DNA of 64,000 nucleotides from GCA-002733465 sp039969155 (GTDB taxonomy: Bacteria; Pseudomonadota; Gammaproteobacteria; Enterobacterales; Kangiellaceae), in the NCBI GenBank assembly GCA_039969155.1, contig JBDVOJ010000106.1:1-64000 (forward strand). The letters run 5' to 3'. Shown here one piece after another: positions 1 to 7,962 of this stretch. A program made the translations under genes and the position numbers. A model generated the notes under the pieces. It was not told the DNA's origin, did no database searches, and was given only the letters and a program-made list of their open reading frames with translations. Within the stretch, counting starts at the first letter, position 1; each line of letters begins with the position of its first letter.

Positions 1-1061
1 TGGCATGTTTTTACTTAGTCACTCGGGACAAGCCAATACTAAACAATAAGAGTTTAATCTCTACCATACTCTTAGTTCAGCTATTAAGTGCCTTTGCGCT
101 ATCTTGGATATTACCGCTGTCCTTTTTGCCCATATTGACCATTATTTGGGCCTCTATTTTGCCGCACGTTACCAGCATTAGTCGCTCAGTTGTAATAACG
201 CTCATAACCATTATCGCTTGGTTTTGGCTTTATAAATTTCGTTGGCAAGAAGATGTTTTCTTCTCTGCAATGCTTTACGCGTCTTTTCATATGTTTGCGA
301 TTTTGATGATGCATCATGCCAAAGCAGCCGAAAAAGCCACTGAAGAAGCTTTGCAATTAAATGCCGAACTCATCTCGACTAGACAACTTTTGTCGGAAGC
401 AACACGCCAAAATGAAAGGACCAGAATCGCTAGAGATTTGCATGATTTACTAGGCCACCATCTGACCGCACTCATTATTAATCTACAAATTGCTAACCAT
501 CTAACGCAAGGAGAAGCTAAAGAAAAGGTAGCACAATGCCATAGTCTCGCTAAACTATTGATGAGTGATGTGAGAGAAGCGGTTTCTTCCTTAAGAGAAA
601 ACAATTCGATTGATCTCGAATCAATGATTAGCCAATTAAGTTCACACCTTCCGAATTTAACAGTTCATCAATCGATAAAAGCAGACTTCAAATTAGAGGA
701 TATTGATTCAGCTAAGCAGCTATTAAGCTGTATTCAAGAAGCAATAACCAATACTCTCAAGCATACCAATGCGACTGACCTGTGGGTTGAAATTTTAAGC
801 AATAATGAAACAATCAAATTAAGCATTAAAGACAACGGACAATTGGTGAATCCCATAAAAGTCGGCAATGGGCTAAAAGGTATGCAGGAGCGGGTGGCTA
901 GTGTTAACGGAACAATAGAGTTCGGGACTAAAAATCACTCCCTGCAGATAGATATTGAAGTACCTAAATTACCAACTACCACTTCAATTCTAATATCGGA
1001 CTCTGGTTCAGCGTTGGCCACAGAGCCTCAACCACCCGAAGATAACAAGGACGTCAACTGA
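1..1061 (+). CDS. Sensor histidine kinase, NarL/LiaS type, 5' end outside window
   Basis: Membrane sensor kinase of the HisKA_3 family, partner of the response regulator that follows. The reading frame stays open leftwards from the first in-frame TTG (position 126) to the window edge, and the extra residues are hydrophobic, so the gene starts before the window and the visible part is a fragment. Visible order: several N-terminal membrane segments, a short coiled coil, the dimerisation box RIARDLHDLLGH with the phospho-accepting His at bases 441-443, then a HATPase_c domain (EAITNTLKHT N-box, KDNG, NGLKGMQER G-box). A polar tail of about 25 residues follows. Its stop overlaps the regulator's ATG (TGATG), indicating translational coupling. 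The stimulus cannot be inferred. Confidence 0.9.
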   Translation, partial: ACFYLVTRDKPILNNKSLISTILLVQLLSAFALSWILPLSFLPILTIIWASILPHVTSISRSVVITLITIIAWFWLYKFRWQEDVFFSAMLYASFHMFAILMMHHAKAAEKATEEALQLNAELISTRQLLSEATRQNERTRIARDLHDLLGHHLTALIINLQIANHLTQGEAKEKVAQCHSLAKLLMSDVREAVSSLRENNSIDLESMISQLSSHLPNLTVHQSIKADFKLEDIDSAKQLLSCIQEAITNTLKHTNATDLWVEILSNNETIKLSIKDNGQLVNPIKVGNGLKGMQERVASVNGTIEFGTKNHSLQIDIEVPKLPTTTSILISDSGSALATEPQPPEDNKDVN

Positions 1062-1708
1062 TGACTGTAAAAGTGTTGTTGGTCGATGATCAAATGTTAG
1101 TACGCGAAGGTATTAAAGGCCTGTTAAACCTTTCTGATAAGGTCAATGTTGTTGGTGAGGCTTCAGACGGTAGTCAAGTGATAGAGGCTATTAACCGCTG
1201 CGCTCCAGAAGTGATATTACTCGATCTTTCGATGCCAAAGGTTGATGGTATAGAAACCTTAGAATTGTTAAAGAACCAAGGAATAACTATTCCGGTCATC
1301 ATCTTAACCACCTTTGATGATAACGAATTTATCCTCAAGGGGATCCAAGCTGGCGCGATGGGTTATTTACTCAAAGATGTCTCTTTAGACACCTTGGTCA
1401 GCGGCATTGAAACGGTTAGTTCTGGCAAGCGCTTGGTTCAACCTGCTATCACTGAAAGATTGTTACAAGGATTAGAAAGTATCAAAAGTGAGTTTTCGGC
1501 TCCCTCAGCCATAGAAACTCTCTCACCGAAAGAATTGGAAGTACTTGGGCTGATGGCCAGTGGATGCTCTAATAAGGAAATATCCGAAGCACTACACAAG
1601 TCAGAGGGGACTATCAAAAATCATGTCTCAAACCTACTTTCTAAGCTCGGCGTTCGAGATAGAACTCGTGCGGTACTGGTTGCAATAGAGAAGGGCATCC
1701 TTAAATAG
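1061..1708 (+). CDS. NarL/FixJ-family response regulator
   Basis: DNA-binding response regulator of 215 residues, of normal length for the NarL/LuxR group. Receiver domain (about residues 4-118) has the acidic pair D9-D10, phospho-acceptor D55 (LLDLSMPK), the TT switch near 83-84 and K105 (LLKDVS). The C-terminal LuxR-type helix-turn-helix (about 150-212) has LSPKELEVLGLMASGCSNKE followed by GTIKNHVSNLLSKLGVRDR. Transcription control by phosphorylation from the overlapping upstream kinase is a safe family inference. The target genes are unknown; the next gene encodes a PilZ protein but is set apart by about 95 bases. Confidence 0.95.
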   Translation: MTVKVLLVDDQMLVREGIKGLLNLSDKVNVVGEASDGSQVIEAINRCAPEVILLDLSMPKVDGIETLELLKNQGITIPVIILTTFDDNEFILKGIQAGAMGYLLKDVSLDTLVSGIETVSSGKRLVQPAITERLLQGLESIKSEFSAPSAIETLSPKELEVLGLMASGCSNKEISEALHKSEGTIKNHVSNLLSKLGVRDRTRAVLVAIEKGILK

Positions 1709-1758
1709 CCTAGTTGACTATTACACCCACTGATTAATAATTCCCGACTTCCGCTTAA

Positions 1759-1791
1759 AATCCCCTAAAAGTCAGCAAATCATTGGGGATT
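1759..1791 (+). terminator. Possible hairpin after response regulator gene
   Basis: AATCCCC (1759-1765) pairs with GGGGATT (1785-1791) across a 19-nt loop, with no T tract. It could be a weak terminator or part of the PilZ gene's upstream region. Confidence 0.3.
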
Positions 1792-1803
1792 AGCTATAAT
1801 TAA

Positions 1804-2103
1804 ATGATTAGTAATCAATCAGTTAGTATTATGGATCAAGAATCACGCCGAGCTCATATTCGGCTTCCCATCAAAATGAAAGTGAAAATCACTTCTGAAA
1901 GCTACTGCACTCGTCAGGTAGTCACCAAAGATTTTTCTGACGGTGGAATATTTATTTCGGACCCGGAACTCGCAAAGCTGGATGCTGGGACATTACTTGA
2001 GGTTCAATCTGACGAAGGTTATGACAACGCGCCTATCCTAAAGGCCAGAATTGCTTGGACCAATAGTTTAGGTGCTGGTGTTGAGTATCTTTTGGATGAA
2101 TAG
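1804..2103 (+). CDS. PilZ domain protein, putative c-di-GMP receptor
   Basis: Small (99 aa) single-domain PilZ protein. It has both signature motifs that bind cyclic di-GMP: the RRAHIR arginine cluster near the N terminus and DFSDGG (D-x-S-x-x-G) about 30 residues later. Such proteins usually transmit c-di-GMP levels to motility, pili or secretion machinery by protein contact. The start is uncertain: a TATAAT sequence at 1795-1800 would, if used as a -10 box, put the transcript start beyond the first ATG (1804) and favour the in-frame ATG at 1831 (MDQESRRAH), where PilZ homologues commonly begin. Two large GGDEF/EAL enzymes elsewhere in the window could supply or remove its ligand. Confidence 0.88.
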   Translation: MISNQSVSIMDQESRRAHIRLPIKMKVKITSESYCTRQVVTKDFSDGGIFISDPELAKLDAGTLLEVQSDEGYDNAPILKARIAWTNSLGAGVEYLLDE

Positions 2104-2170
2104 TGGACAGCAGTTCATCTTTAGCGGACAATTTTTATTGTCCTTTAATAAGAGCTAAAACAAAAATTCG

Positions 2171-2775
2171 ATGCTTCGACTGCGCTCAGCAACCTATTCG
2201 GACTTTCATTACGTTCTTTAAGGGCGGTTTCGCAGCGCTGCGCTCTCTGCGACATTCTTTTGTCTGGCAACAAAAGTACGCAAAAATGCCCTTTACGTTG
2301 CGCACTGGGCGACCGAAATTGACCTAACGTTTGCCTTTCGGTTCTAGGGAGCGCCCACCACCTGTTCGTCTGTGAAGCCCATCCCATTGCTCCTTACTTC
2401 GAACGTTCATTTATGACACGTAATCGGTGACATGATTGACTTTGCCGAAGATATACCCGCCTAACGGCTAATAACGAACTGGTGAAACTCATGAGGCAGC
2501 GGGTAGACAAGAAAAGCAAATGAGCGCCAGCGAGCTCTTTTCTTCCTCTGACTCGCGTTCAGCCAATAAGGGACCCTCAGGCTTAAAATAGCTATCAACA
2601 GGTAAAAGCTTAGTTATTTTCAGCGAAAGAAGCTTTTGGTTTCTTTTGTCTTCTTACAAAAGAAACTCGCAGGCAAGCTTTAGCGCTGCGAAACAAAGGG
2701 TTGCTGAGCGGAGCCGAAGCATTGACCTTAACAACGCTGAGAAACTAAATAGGCTGCTGAGCGCAGTCGAAGCAT
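2171..2775. repeat. Mirrored composite repeat block (gene-free region 2104-2950)
   Basis: About 850 bases without a credible gene. Repeat units occur in mirrored order. Left arm: unit A (2171-2194, core CTTCGACTGCGCTCAGCAAC), unit B (2227-2239, GTTTCGCAGCGCT) and hairpin C (2257-2276, CTTTTGT, 6-nt loop, ACAAAAG). Right arm: hairpin C' (2640-2665, TTTCTTTTGT, 6-nt loop, ACAAAAGAAA), unit B' (2682-2694, AGCGCTGCGAAAC) and two copies of unit A in reverse orientation (2699-2722 and 2752-2775, GCTGAGCG...CGAAGCAT). The roughly 360-base centre has no clear ORF. It resembles REP-like or MITE-like intergenic elements. Open frames inside it are short, repeat-derived and without ribosome sites. Confidence 0.75.
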
Positions 2776-2950
2776 TGAATCTAACTCTGGTTCTTTAAAA
2801 ATTAACAAAAAAGATATCCCCTTTTGGGAACTTTGTGGAAAACTAATATGACACTACAAATCTCAGATATTGACCAAAATACAAATTTTTAGATTAGCCC
2901 ATTCTCTTAGTTAAAAAGTGTCAACTCAATATCTGAGCAACTATAAAAAG

Positions 2951-3427
2951 CTACTCTTTTAATACTTCGAGCTCCCTTTCTCGCAACATTGGAAAGCTCA
3001 CAATATCGTTAATATCCACTTTGGGTTGATGCTGCTTAAAACCCAAAGAATGATAAAAGGCCATGGCAAATTTTGAGGAACTAACGGTGATTCTTGGTTG
3101 AGGATCAATCGCTTGCCATCTGCGCCATAGATTATAAGCCACCTTTTTCTTTTGATGTGATTTGTCGACAAAGAAATGGTAGATATGGGTCCGCTGTTTA
3201 ATCGCAAGAACTCCAATGATTTGGCTTGAAAAAGTCGCCAAATGATAATCGATACCTTGCTCAATGTAGCCTCTAATAGCTTGCTCGCTGATAATAGCTC
3301 GCATGTTTTTAGCACCTCGCGGCGAGAAATCCGGAATCACAAATTCTTCTACCACCGAGCTAATGAGTCGACTGATAGCCGCCGAATCATCTAAATTGGC
3401 TTGGGTATATCGATAGTCTTCATCCAT
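2951..3427 (-). CDS. GNAT-family N-acetyltransferase
   Basis: 158-residue single-domain protein of the GCN5-related acetyltransferase fold. It would transfer an acetyl group from acetyl-CoA to an amine; the substrate cannot be told. Visible features: an N-terminal beta-alpha unit (YRYTQANLDDSAAISRLI), the central strand IIGVLAIKQRTHIYHFFVD followed by HQKKKVAYNLW, which sits where the acetyl-CoA loop (Q/R-x-x-G-x-G/A) lies but lacks the usual glycines, and a C-terminal FAMAFYHSLGFK typical of GNAT motif B. The weak loop suggests a divergent member. It is alone on this strand next to the repeat block, with an SRPBCC gene upstream on the same strand. Confidence 0.8.
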   Translation of the reverse strand: MDEDYRYTQANLDDSAAISRLISSVVEEFVIPDFSPRGAKNMRAIISEQAIRGYIEQGIDYHLATFSSQIIGVLAIKQRTHIYHFFVDKSHQKKKVAYNLWRRWQAIDPQPRITVSSSKFAMAFYHSLGFKQHQPKVDINDIVSFPMLRERELEVLKE

Positions 3428-3474
3428 ATAAAGGCCTTTATTAAAAGTGCTCTATACAAGAGTAAGCCCAATAG

Positions 3475-3993
3475 CTAGCTTTCTTCCACCGTTTGTTTAA
3501 GTGCACTTAGCCCTTGTTCAAAACTTCCGCCGACTAACGAATCCATCAGCAAAGAAAAATAGTTTCCTATAATTATAGGTTGCATTTCACCAGTCATATA
3601 CCAAGTCACTAGCACCGAATCGCCTTGCTTTTGGTAAGAAAGTCCTGCTTGGTAAACTCCAGGATCGCTCTCAAATGACATATCATAAACCACTCCTTTC
3701 TCAGGTGAAGACGACGTTATCTTTAAACTTCCATTACCTCCTTCCCCTTTCCATGACTGCGATGCACCGACACCACTTTTAATCTCTCCAATGGTGGTTT
3801 TCATGGTTGGATCCATAGTCGCCCACGGTCCCCACTTTGGCCACTGTTCCAGATTGTCGACATAATAATGAATTTGTTCGAGAGTCGCGTTGATTTCAAT
3901 CGAGCGTCTGACGTTAACGTCATTTGGGATAATTAGGCCAACGATCACTAGCACCAATAGAATAATTCCAAACCATTTTAAGATTGTATTCAT
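3475..3993 (-). CDS. SRPBCC-family protein with N-terminal membrane anchor
   Basis: Encodes 172 residues from the ATG at 3993. That start is chosen because GAGG lies just upstream (GAGGTCAGTT-ATG); an upstream in-frame ATG at 4092 has no such site and precedes the obvious membrane segment. One transmembrane helix (residues about 5-22) is followed by a START/polyketide-cyclase-like domain: RRSIEINATLEQIHYYVDNLEQWPKW at its entry, then a beta-rich body ending in a long C-terminal helix (SLVGGSFEQGLSALKQTV). Proteins of this fold bind hydrophobic ligands, but no ligand is known for this type. Confidence 0.8.
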   Translation of the reverse strand: MNTILKWFGIILLVLVIVGLIIPNDVNVRRSIEINATLEQIHYYVDNLEQWPKWGPWATMDPTMKTTIGEIKSGVGASQSWKGEGGNGSLKITSSSPEKGVVYDMSFESDPGVYQAGLSYQKQGDSVLVTWYMTGEMQPIIIGNYFSLLMDSLVGGSFEQGLSALKQTVEES

Positions 3994-4257
3994 AACTGAC
4001 CTCAATTTTGTTCTATTTATAAGTCTTACGGAGGGTAAATCACTCTTTAAGTGATTAATAATACAATCATTTGAGGCAGAGTAAAAACTCATTACAGCTC
4101 GAAGCAGGCTTAGCTACGAAAATTCCGCATGGTGAATCAATCAAAATAGCTTGAATCAATCTGTGCTCGTCAGCTCAATCCGAGCAAGTGAGGTTAAACG
4201 CAAAGAATAGCCTCGTAGCAAAACTACTCTCTGCTTACCTTTATAGTGTCTATAAAG

Positions 4258-4383
4258 TTACTCGTTAGTGGTTTGTTGATCGTTTGTCCATTCGGAGACT
4301 TTTTTCTTGGCGTAACGATAAACCTGTCCCCAAAACTCATGAAAGGTAGCACCGATAATAATTCCAATAATTAATTCAATCAT
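4258..4383 (-). CDS. 41-residue membrane microprotein
   Basis: Short ORF starting MIELIIGIIIGATFHEFW, with one hydrophobic helix (about residues 3-13), then an amphipathic basic stretch (RYAKKK) and a polar tail. The evidence for translation is an excellent ribosome site: GAGGAG eight to nine bases before the ATG (rc of 4384-4398). The helix-then-basic layout predicts a small inner-membrane protein with the tail in the cytoplasm. I do not recognise a named family. It is 264 bases upstream of the SRPBCC gene on the same strand. Confidence 0.6.
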   Translation of the reverse strand: MIELIIGIIIGATFHEFWGQVYRYAKKKVSEWTNDQQTTNE

Positions 4384-4848
4384 AATTTTCTCCTCAAATT
4401 GCACAGCAATGTGAAATCCTAATACTGAGCCAGTTTTAATTCACCACGGTTACTAATAGCAAAGCAAAAAGCAAGCCAATAGTTAACTCTTTGTTATTAA
4501 AGACTTTTTTGAAAAGTCTAAGTTTTATGTTGATTTGAGTTAGTTATTTCAACTAACTCTTAGTCATTCTAATTATCCCACCCACCGGTTCGACTTTAGT
4601 CCAAACGCGTTTCCTGAAACTTTTGAGCTTCCTCATCGTTAGCTCCTGCCGAGAGCCTAGATGTTTGATTAATATAGAAAAATAAAAAGTCAACATTTAG
4701 CGTTCAAATAACTGGTTAAAAAAACCACAATTTTCTGACATATGCCGTTTTCATCCGTTCTGAAAAGGTGTAGAATTTGCCGCTTTCTTGACCAATCAGT
4801 ATTTCTCGACGCAGCTTTGTCGTCTATTCTGACGGCGGTTTAATAGTT
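4384..4848. other. Intergenic region before dusB, with two hairpins
   Basis: 465 bases with no gene. Two perfect inverted repeats stand out: AGACTTTT/AAAAGTCT (4501-4519, 3-nt loop) and GAGTTAGTT/AACTAACTC (4537-4559, 5-nt loop). Neither is followed by a clear T tract, so they may be transcript-stabilising or bidirectional weak terminators. The dusB promoter should lie in the right half: TAGAAT at 4771-4776 followed by a GC-containing discriminator (TTGCCGC) is a possible -10, but no convincing -35 was found. Confidence 0.45.
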
Positions 4849-5859
4849 ATGAGAATTGGCCCTTACGAGCTAGATAACAATTTGTTTCTCGCGCCTATGG
4901 CGGGTGTCACAGATTTACCCTTTCGACGCTTGTGTAAACGCATGGGTGCTGGCGTGGTAGTCGGTGAAATGGTGACCTCTGATCCGCTGCTACAAAACTC
5001 GCGAAAGACGCGACTACGTTTAGCGCAAAGCCTAGATGGCGAATCAAGCGAGCAAACGACTGAATCGGAAGGAGTGGGGTTAAGAGTAGTACAAATCGCT
5101 GGTGGAGATGCAGAGATCCTAGCGAGCGCGGCCATTACCAATGCTGCAAAAGGAGCCCAAGTCATTGACATAAATATGGGCTGCCCTGCAAAAAAGGTTT
5201 GTAAGAAAGCAGCCGGGTCTGCGCTACTGAAAGACCCAAAATTAGTCGAAGAGATTCTTAAGGCGGTAGTGGCTGCGGTCGATGTGCCTGTGACACTAAA
5301 AATTAGAACCGGCTGGGATACCGATAATAAAAACGCGTTGCAAATAGCTAAACTCGCGGAAGACAATGGCATTCAGTCTTTAGCTGTTCATGGAAGAACT
5401 CGAGCTTGTAAATATATGGGAACCGCTGAACATGATACGACCGCTTTAGTTAAACAGTCGGTCAGCATTCCAGTGATCGCCAATGGCGATATTATCAGTC
5501 CGGAGCGAGCTAAAGAAATTTTAGATTACACTAAAGTCGACGGCTTAATGGTTGGTAGAGCGGCCCAGGGTAGACCTTGGATATTTAGAGAAATTGATCA
5601 TTTTTTGAAATACGGTCAACATCTTGAAAGAATTTCTCAAGCAGAAATAGAAAGCATTTTGACAGAACATATTAAAACGTTACATGCTTTTTACGGGGAA
5701 CACCAAGGTGTGAGAATTGCCAGAAAACACACATCTTGGTATTTAGCAGACGGTCAGGTAAATGATCCTTTGCGAGCGAAAGAATTTAAAAAGAGTTTTA
5801 ATTATTTATCATCCGCTGATCAACAACTAAGTGCGTTAGCGGATTATTTTAAACAATAA
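4849..5859 (+). CDS. dusB: tRNA-dihydrouridine synthase B
   Basis: FMN- and NADPH-dependent enzyme that reduces uridine to dihydrouridine in the tRNA D-loop. At 336 aa it has the normal DusB length. Motifs: N-terminal LAPMAGVTDLPFRRL (FMN-binding barrel strand), the active-site stretch DINMGCPAKKV containing the catalytic Cys, HGRTR, IPVIANGDI and DGLMVGRAAQGRPWIF in the barrel's phosphate-binding half. A helical C-terminal domain that grips tRNA follows. It lies directly upstream of fis with a 38-base gap, the classic gammaproteobacterial dusB-fis operon. Confidence 0.97.
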   Translation: MRIGPYELDNNLFLAPMAGVTDLPFRRLCKRMGAGVVVGEMVTSDPLLQNSRKTRLRLAQSLDGESSEQTTESEGVGLRVVQIAGGDAEILASAAITNAAKGAQVIDINMGCPAKKVCKKAAGSALLKDPKLVEEILKAVVAAVDVPVTLKIRTGWDTDNKNALQIAKLAEDNGIQSLAVHGRTRACKYMGTAEHDTTALVKQSVSIPVIANGDIISPERAKEILDYTKVDGLMVGRAAQGRPWIFREIDHFLKYGQHLERISQAEIESILTEHIKTLHAFYGEHQGVRIARKHTSWYLADGQVNDPLRAKEFKKSFNYLSSADQQLSALADYFKQ

Positions 5860-5897
5860 GTAGGACAACCTACTCAATCTATTTTAAGGCAAATCAG

Positions 5898-6215
5898 ATG
5901 AATCTAGATAGTATCAATCTCGAAGGAACCGAAAGCTCAACTCACACAGAGCAACGAGAAAGCAGTGTATTCGCTTCGCAAGAACACAGTTTTACATTGC
6001 GAGAAAGTGTCGAATTAGCAATGAAAAACTACTTCACTCAATTAGATAATGAACAGCCACGAGATATTTACGAATTAGTATTGGCTGAAGTTGAAGCTCC
6101 ACTAATGGAAGCTGTCATGAGTTACACTCAAGGTAACCAAACCAAAGCATCACAAGTACTTGGATTAAATCGAGGTACTTTGAGAAAGAAACTAAAAGCT
6201 CATGGCTTAAACTAA
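5898..6215 (+). CDS. fis: DNA-binding protein Fis
   Basis: Nucleoid protein that bends DNA and activates rRNA and many growth-phase promoters. 105 residues, slightly longer than the usual 98 because of an extended N-terminal arm. The C-terminal helix-turn-helix is typical: QGNQTKASQVLGLNRGTLRK followed by KLKAHGLN. It is co-transcribed with dusB, and a strong terminator follows at 6271. In enterobacteria this operon is growth-rate regulated; here the sequence supports only the shared organisation. Confidence 0.97.
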   Translation: MNLDSINLEGTESSTHTEQRESSVFASQEHSFTLRESVELAMKNYFTQLDNEQPRDIYELVLAEVEAPLMEAVMSYTQGNQTKASQVLGLNRGTLRKKLKAHGLN

Positions 6216-6270
6216 AACTGGTTAGTGGATTATTCCGAAACTAGAAAAGTTTCAGTAACAAGCTTTTTCC

Positions 6271-6300
6271 ACAAACGGGCATCTGCCCGTTTGTTTTTTG
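6271..6300 (+). terminator. Rho-independent terminator after fis
   Basis: Perfect 10-bp stem ACAAACGGGC/GCCCGTTTGT around an ATCT loop (6271-6294), followed by a T run to 6299. It ends the dusB-fis operon before purH. Confidence 0.95.
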
Positions 6301-6333
6301 TATTATCAAACTTGAATCGCTTACGAGAAAATT

Positions 6334-7905
6334 ATGACTAGCTTACGCCCTATTAAACGCGCCCTAATCAGTGTTTCCGACAAGACTGGCATTTTAGAAT
6401 TTGCTCAGTCTTTAGCTGAAAAAAATATCGAAATATTATCGACTGGCGGTACCGCTAAACTGTTGATGGAAAACAAAGTCCCAGTCACCGAAGTTTCTAG
6501 TTACACAGGTTTCCCTGAGATGATGGACGGACGTATTAAAACTTTACATCCAAAGATTCATGGTGGAATTCTTGCCCGTCGAGGTACCGATGAAGCGGTT
6601 ATGGAACAACATGGCATTCAAGGAATCGACTTACTAGTAGTCAACTTGTATCCATTTGAAGCTACCATTGCAAATCCTGATTGCGCACTTGCCGATGCAA
6701 TTGAAAACATCGACATTGGTGGCCCAACCATGCTTCGCGCAGCCGCAAAGAACCATAATGATGTCACCGTTATCGTGGAGCCAGAAGATTACTCAAAAGT
6801 TTTGCAACAACTCGAGCAACAGCAAGGTACTGACTATCAACTCCGCTACCAACTCGCATGGAAAACTTTCGCGCACACCGCAAAATACGATGCCGCTATT
6901 TCTAATTACCTCGGGCAACGAGTTAATAATTTAGAACAACCCGAAGCATTCCCTGAAAGCTTCTCAGTTCAATTCAAAAAAGCGCAGACCATGCGTTATG
7001 GTGAGAACCCTCATCAAGCGGCAGCGTTTTATACCGAACTAAACCCACAAGAAGCGTCGGTAAGCACTGCGGTTCAAATTCAAGGTAAAGAATTATCTTT
7101 TAATAATGTTGCTGATACCGATGCCGCGCTAGAGTGCGTTAAACAATTTGAACAACCAGCCTGTGTCATTGTTAAACACGCAAATCCATGCGGGGTGGCA
7201 GTTGCGGAAGATATTTTGACGGCGTACGACAAAGCGTTTCAGACGGATCCTACCTCAGCCTTTGGCGGTATCATTGCTTTTAATAGAGAGCTAACTCCGG
7301 AAACTGCAAAGCAAATTGTAGACCGTCAGTTCGTCGAAGTGATCATTGCCCCAAAAGTATCCGAGCGAGCCAAAGTTATCGTTGCAGAAAAGAAAAACGT
7401 TCGTTTGTTAGAGTGCGGTGAATGGCAACAAAGTCTACCAGCTTGGGACTACAAGAAAGTGAACGGTGGGCTATTAGTACAAGATAAGGACTTAGGCGAA
7501 ATCACCCAAGGCGATCTTAAAGTGGTATCGAAAGTTCAACCAACGGCCGAGCAAATCGAAGATTTATTGTTCTGCTGGAAAGTCGCTAAAAGCGTTAAGT
7601 CGAATGCCATTGTGTATGCGAACAAATTACAAACCATTGGTGTTGGCGCTGGCCAAATGAGTCGTGTTTATTCAGCCAAAGTAGCAGGGATTAAAGCTGC
7701 AGATGAAGGGCTAGAAGTAAAAGGATGTGTGATGGCTTCTGATGCATTTTTTCCATTTCGTGATGGAATAGATGCTGCGGCAGAAGCTGGGATTAGTGCA
7801 ATCATTCAGCCAGGCGGCTCTATGAGGGATCAGGAAGTTATCGATGCGGCCAACGAGCACGGTATGGCAATGGTGTTCACCGGTATGCGCCATTTCAAAC
7901 ATTAG
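6334..7905 (+). CDS. purH: Bifunctional AICAR formyltransferase/IMP cyclohydrolase
   Basis: Performs the last two steps of de novo IMP synthesis: formylation of AICAR with 10-formyl-tetrahydrofolate, then ring closure. 523 aa, normal length. The N-terminal MGS-like cyclohydrolase domain (about 1-145) has ALISVSDKTGILEFA, STGGTAKLL and MMDGRIKTLHPKIHGG. The AICARFT domain (about 150-523) has SFNNVADTDAALE and the catalytic Lys-His in VKHANPCG near residue 281. The C terminus RHFKH is the standard end. It lies 57 bases before purD in the same direction, as in many gammaproteobacteria. No PurR-type palindrome was evident in the short upstream gap. Confidence 0.98.
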   Translation: MTSLRPIKRALISVSDKTGILEFAQSLAEKNIEILSTGGTAKLLMENKVPVTEVSSYTGFPEMMDGRIKTLHPKIHGGILARRGTDEAVMEQHGIQGIDLLVVNLYPFEATIANPDCALADAIENIDIGGPTMLRAAAKNHNDVTVIVEPEDYSKVLQQLEQQQGTDYQLRYQLAWKTFAHTAKYDAAISNYLGQRVNNLEQPEAFPESFSVQFKKAQTMRYGENPHQAAAFYTELNPQEASVSTAVQIQGKELSFNNVADTDAALECVKQFEQPACVIVKHANPCGVAVAEDILTAYDKAFQTDPTSAFGGIIAFNRELTPETAKQIVDRQFVEVIIAPKVSERAKVIVAEKKNVRLLECGEWQQSLPAWDYKKVNGGLLVQDKDLGEITQGDLKVVSKVQPTAEQIEDLLFCWKVAKSVKSNAIVYANKLQTIGVGAGQMSRVYSAKVAGIKAADEGLEVKGCVMASDAFFPFRDGIDAAAEAGISAIIQPGGSMRDQEVIDAANEHGMAMVFTGMRHFKH

Positions 7906-7962
7906 CATTAAATTCAATATTATTAGTAATAATTAAAAAATAAACTTAGCGAGAAAATAAAA

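Noticed and set aside
2103..2387. Open frames on both strands in the repeat block
   Set aside because: They are composed of repeat units, have no ribosome sites, and overlap each other; low-complexity translation unlike a protein.
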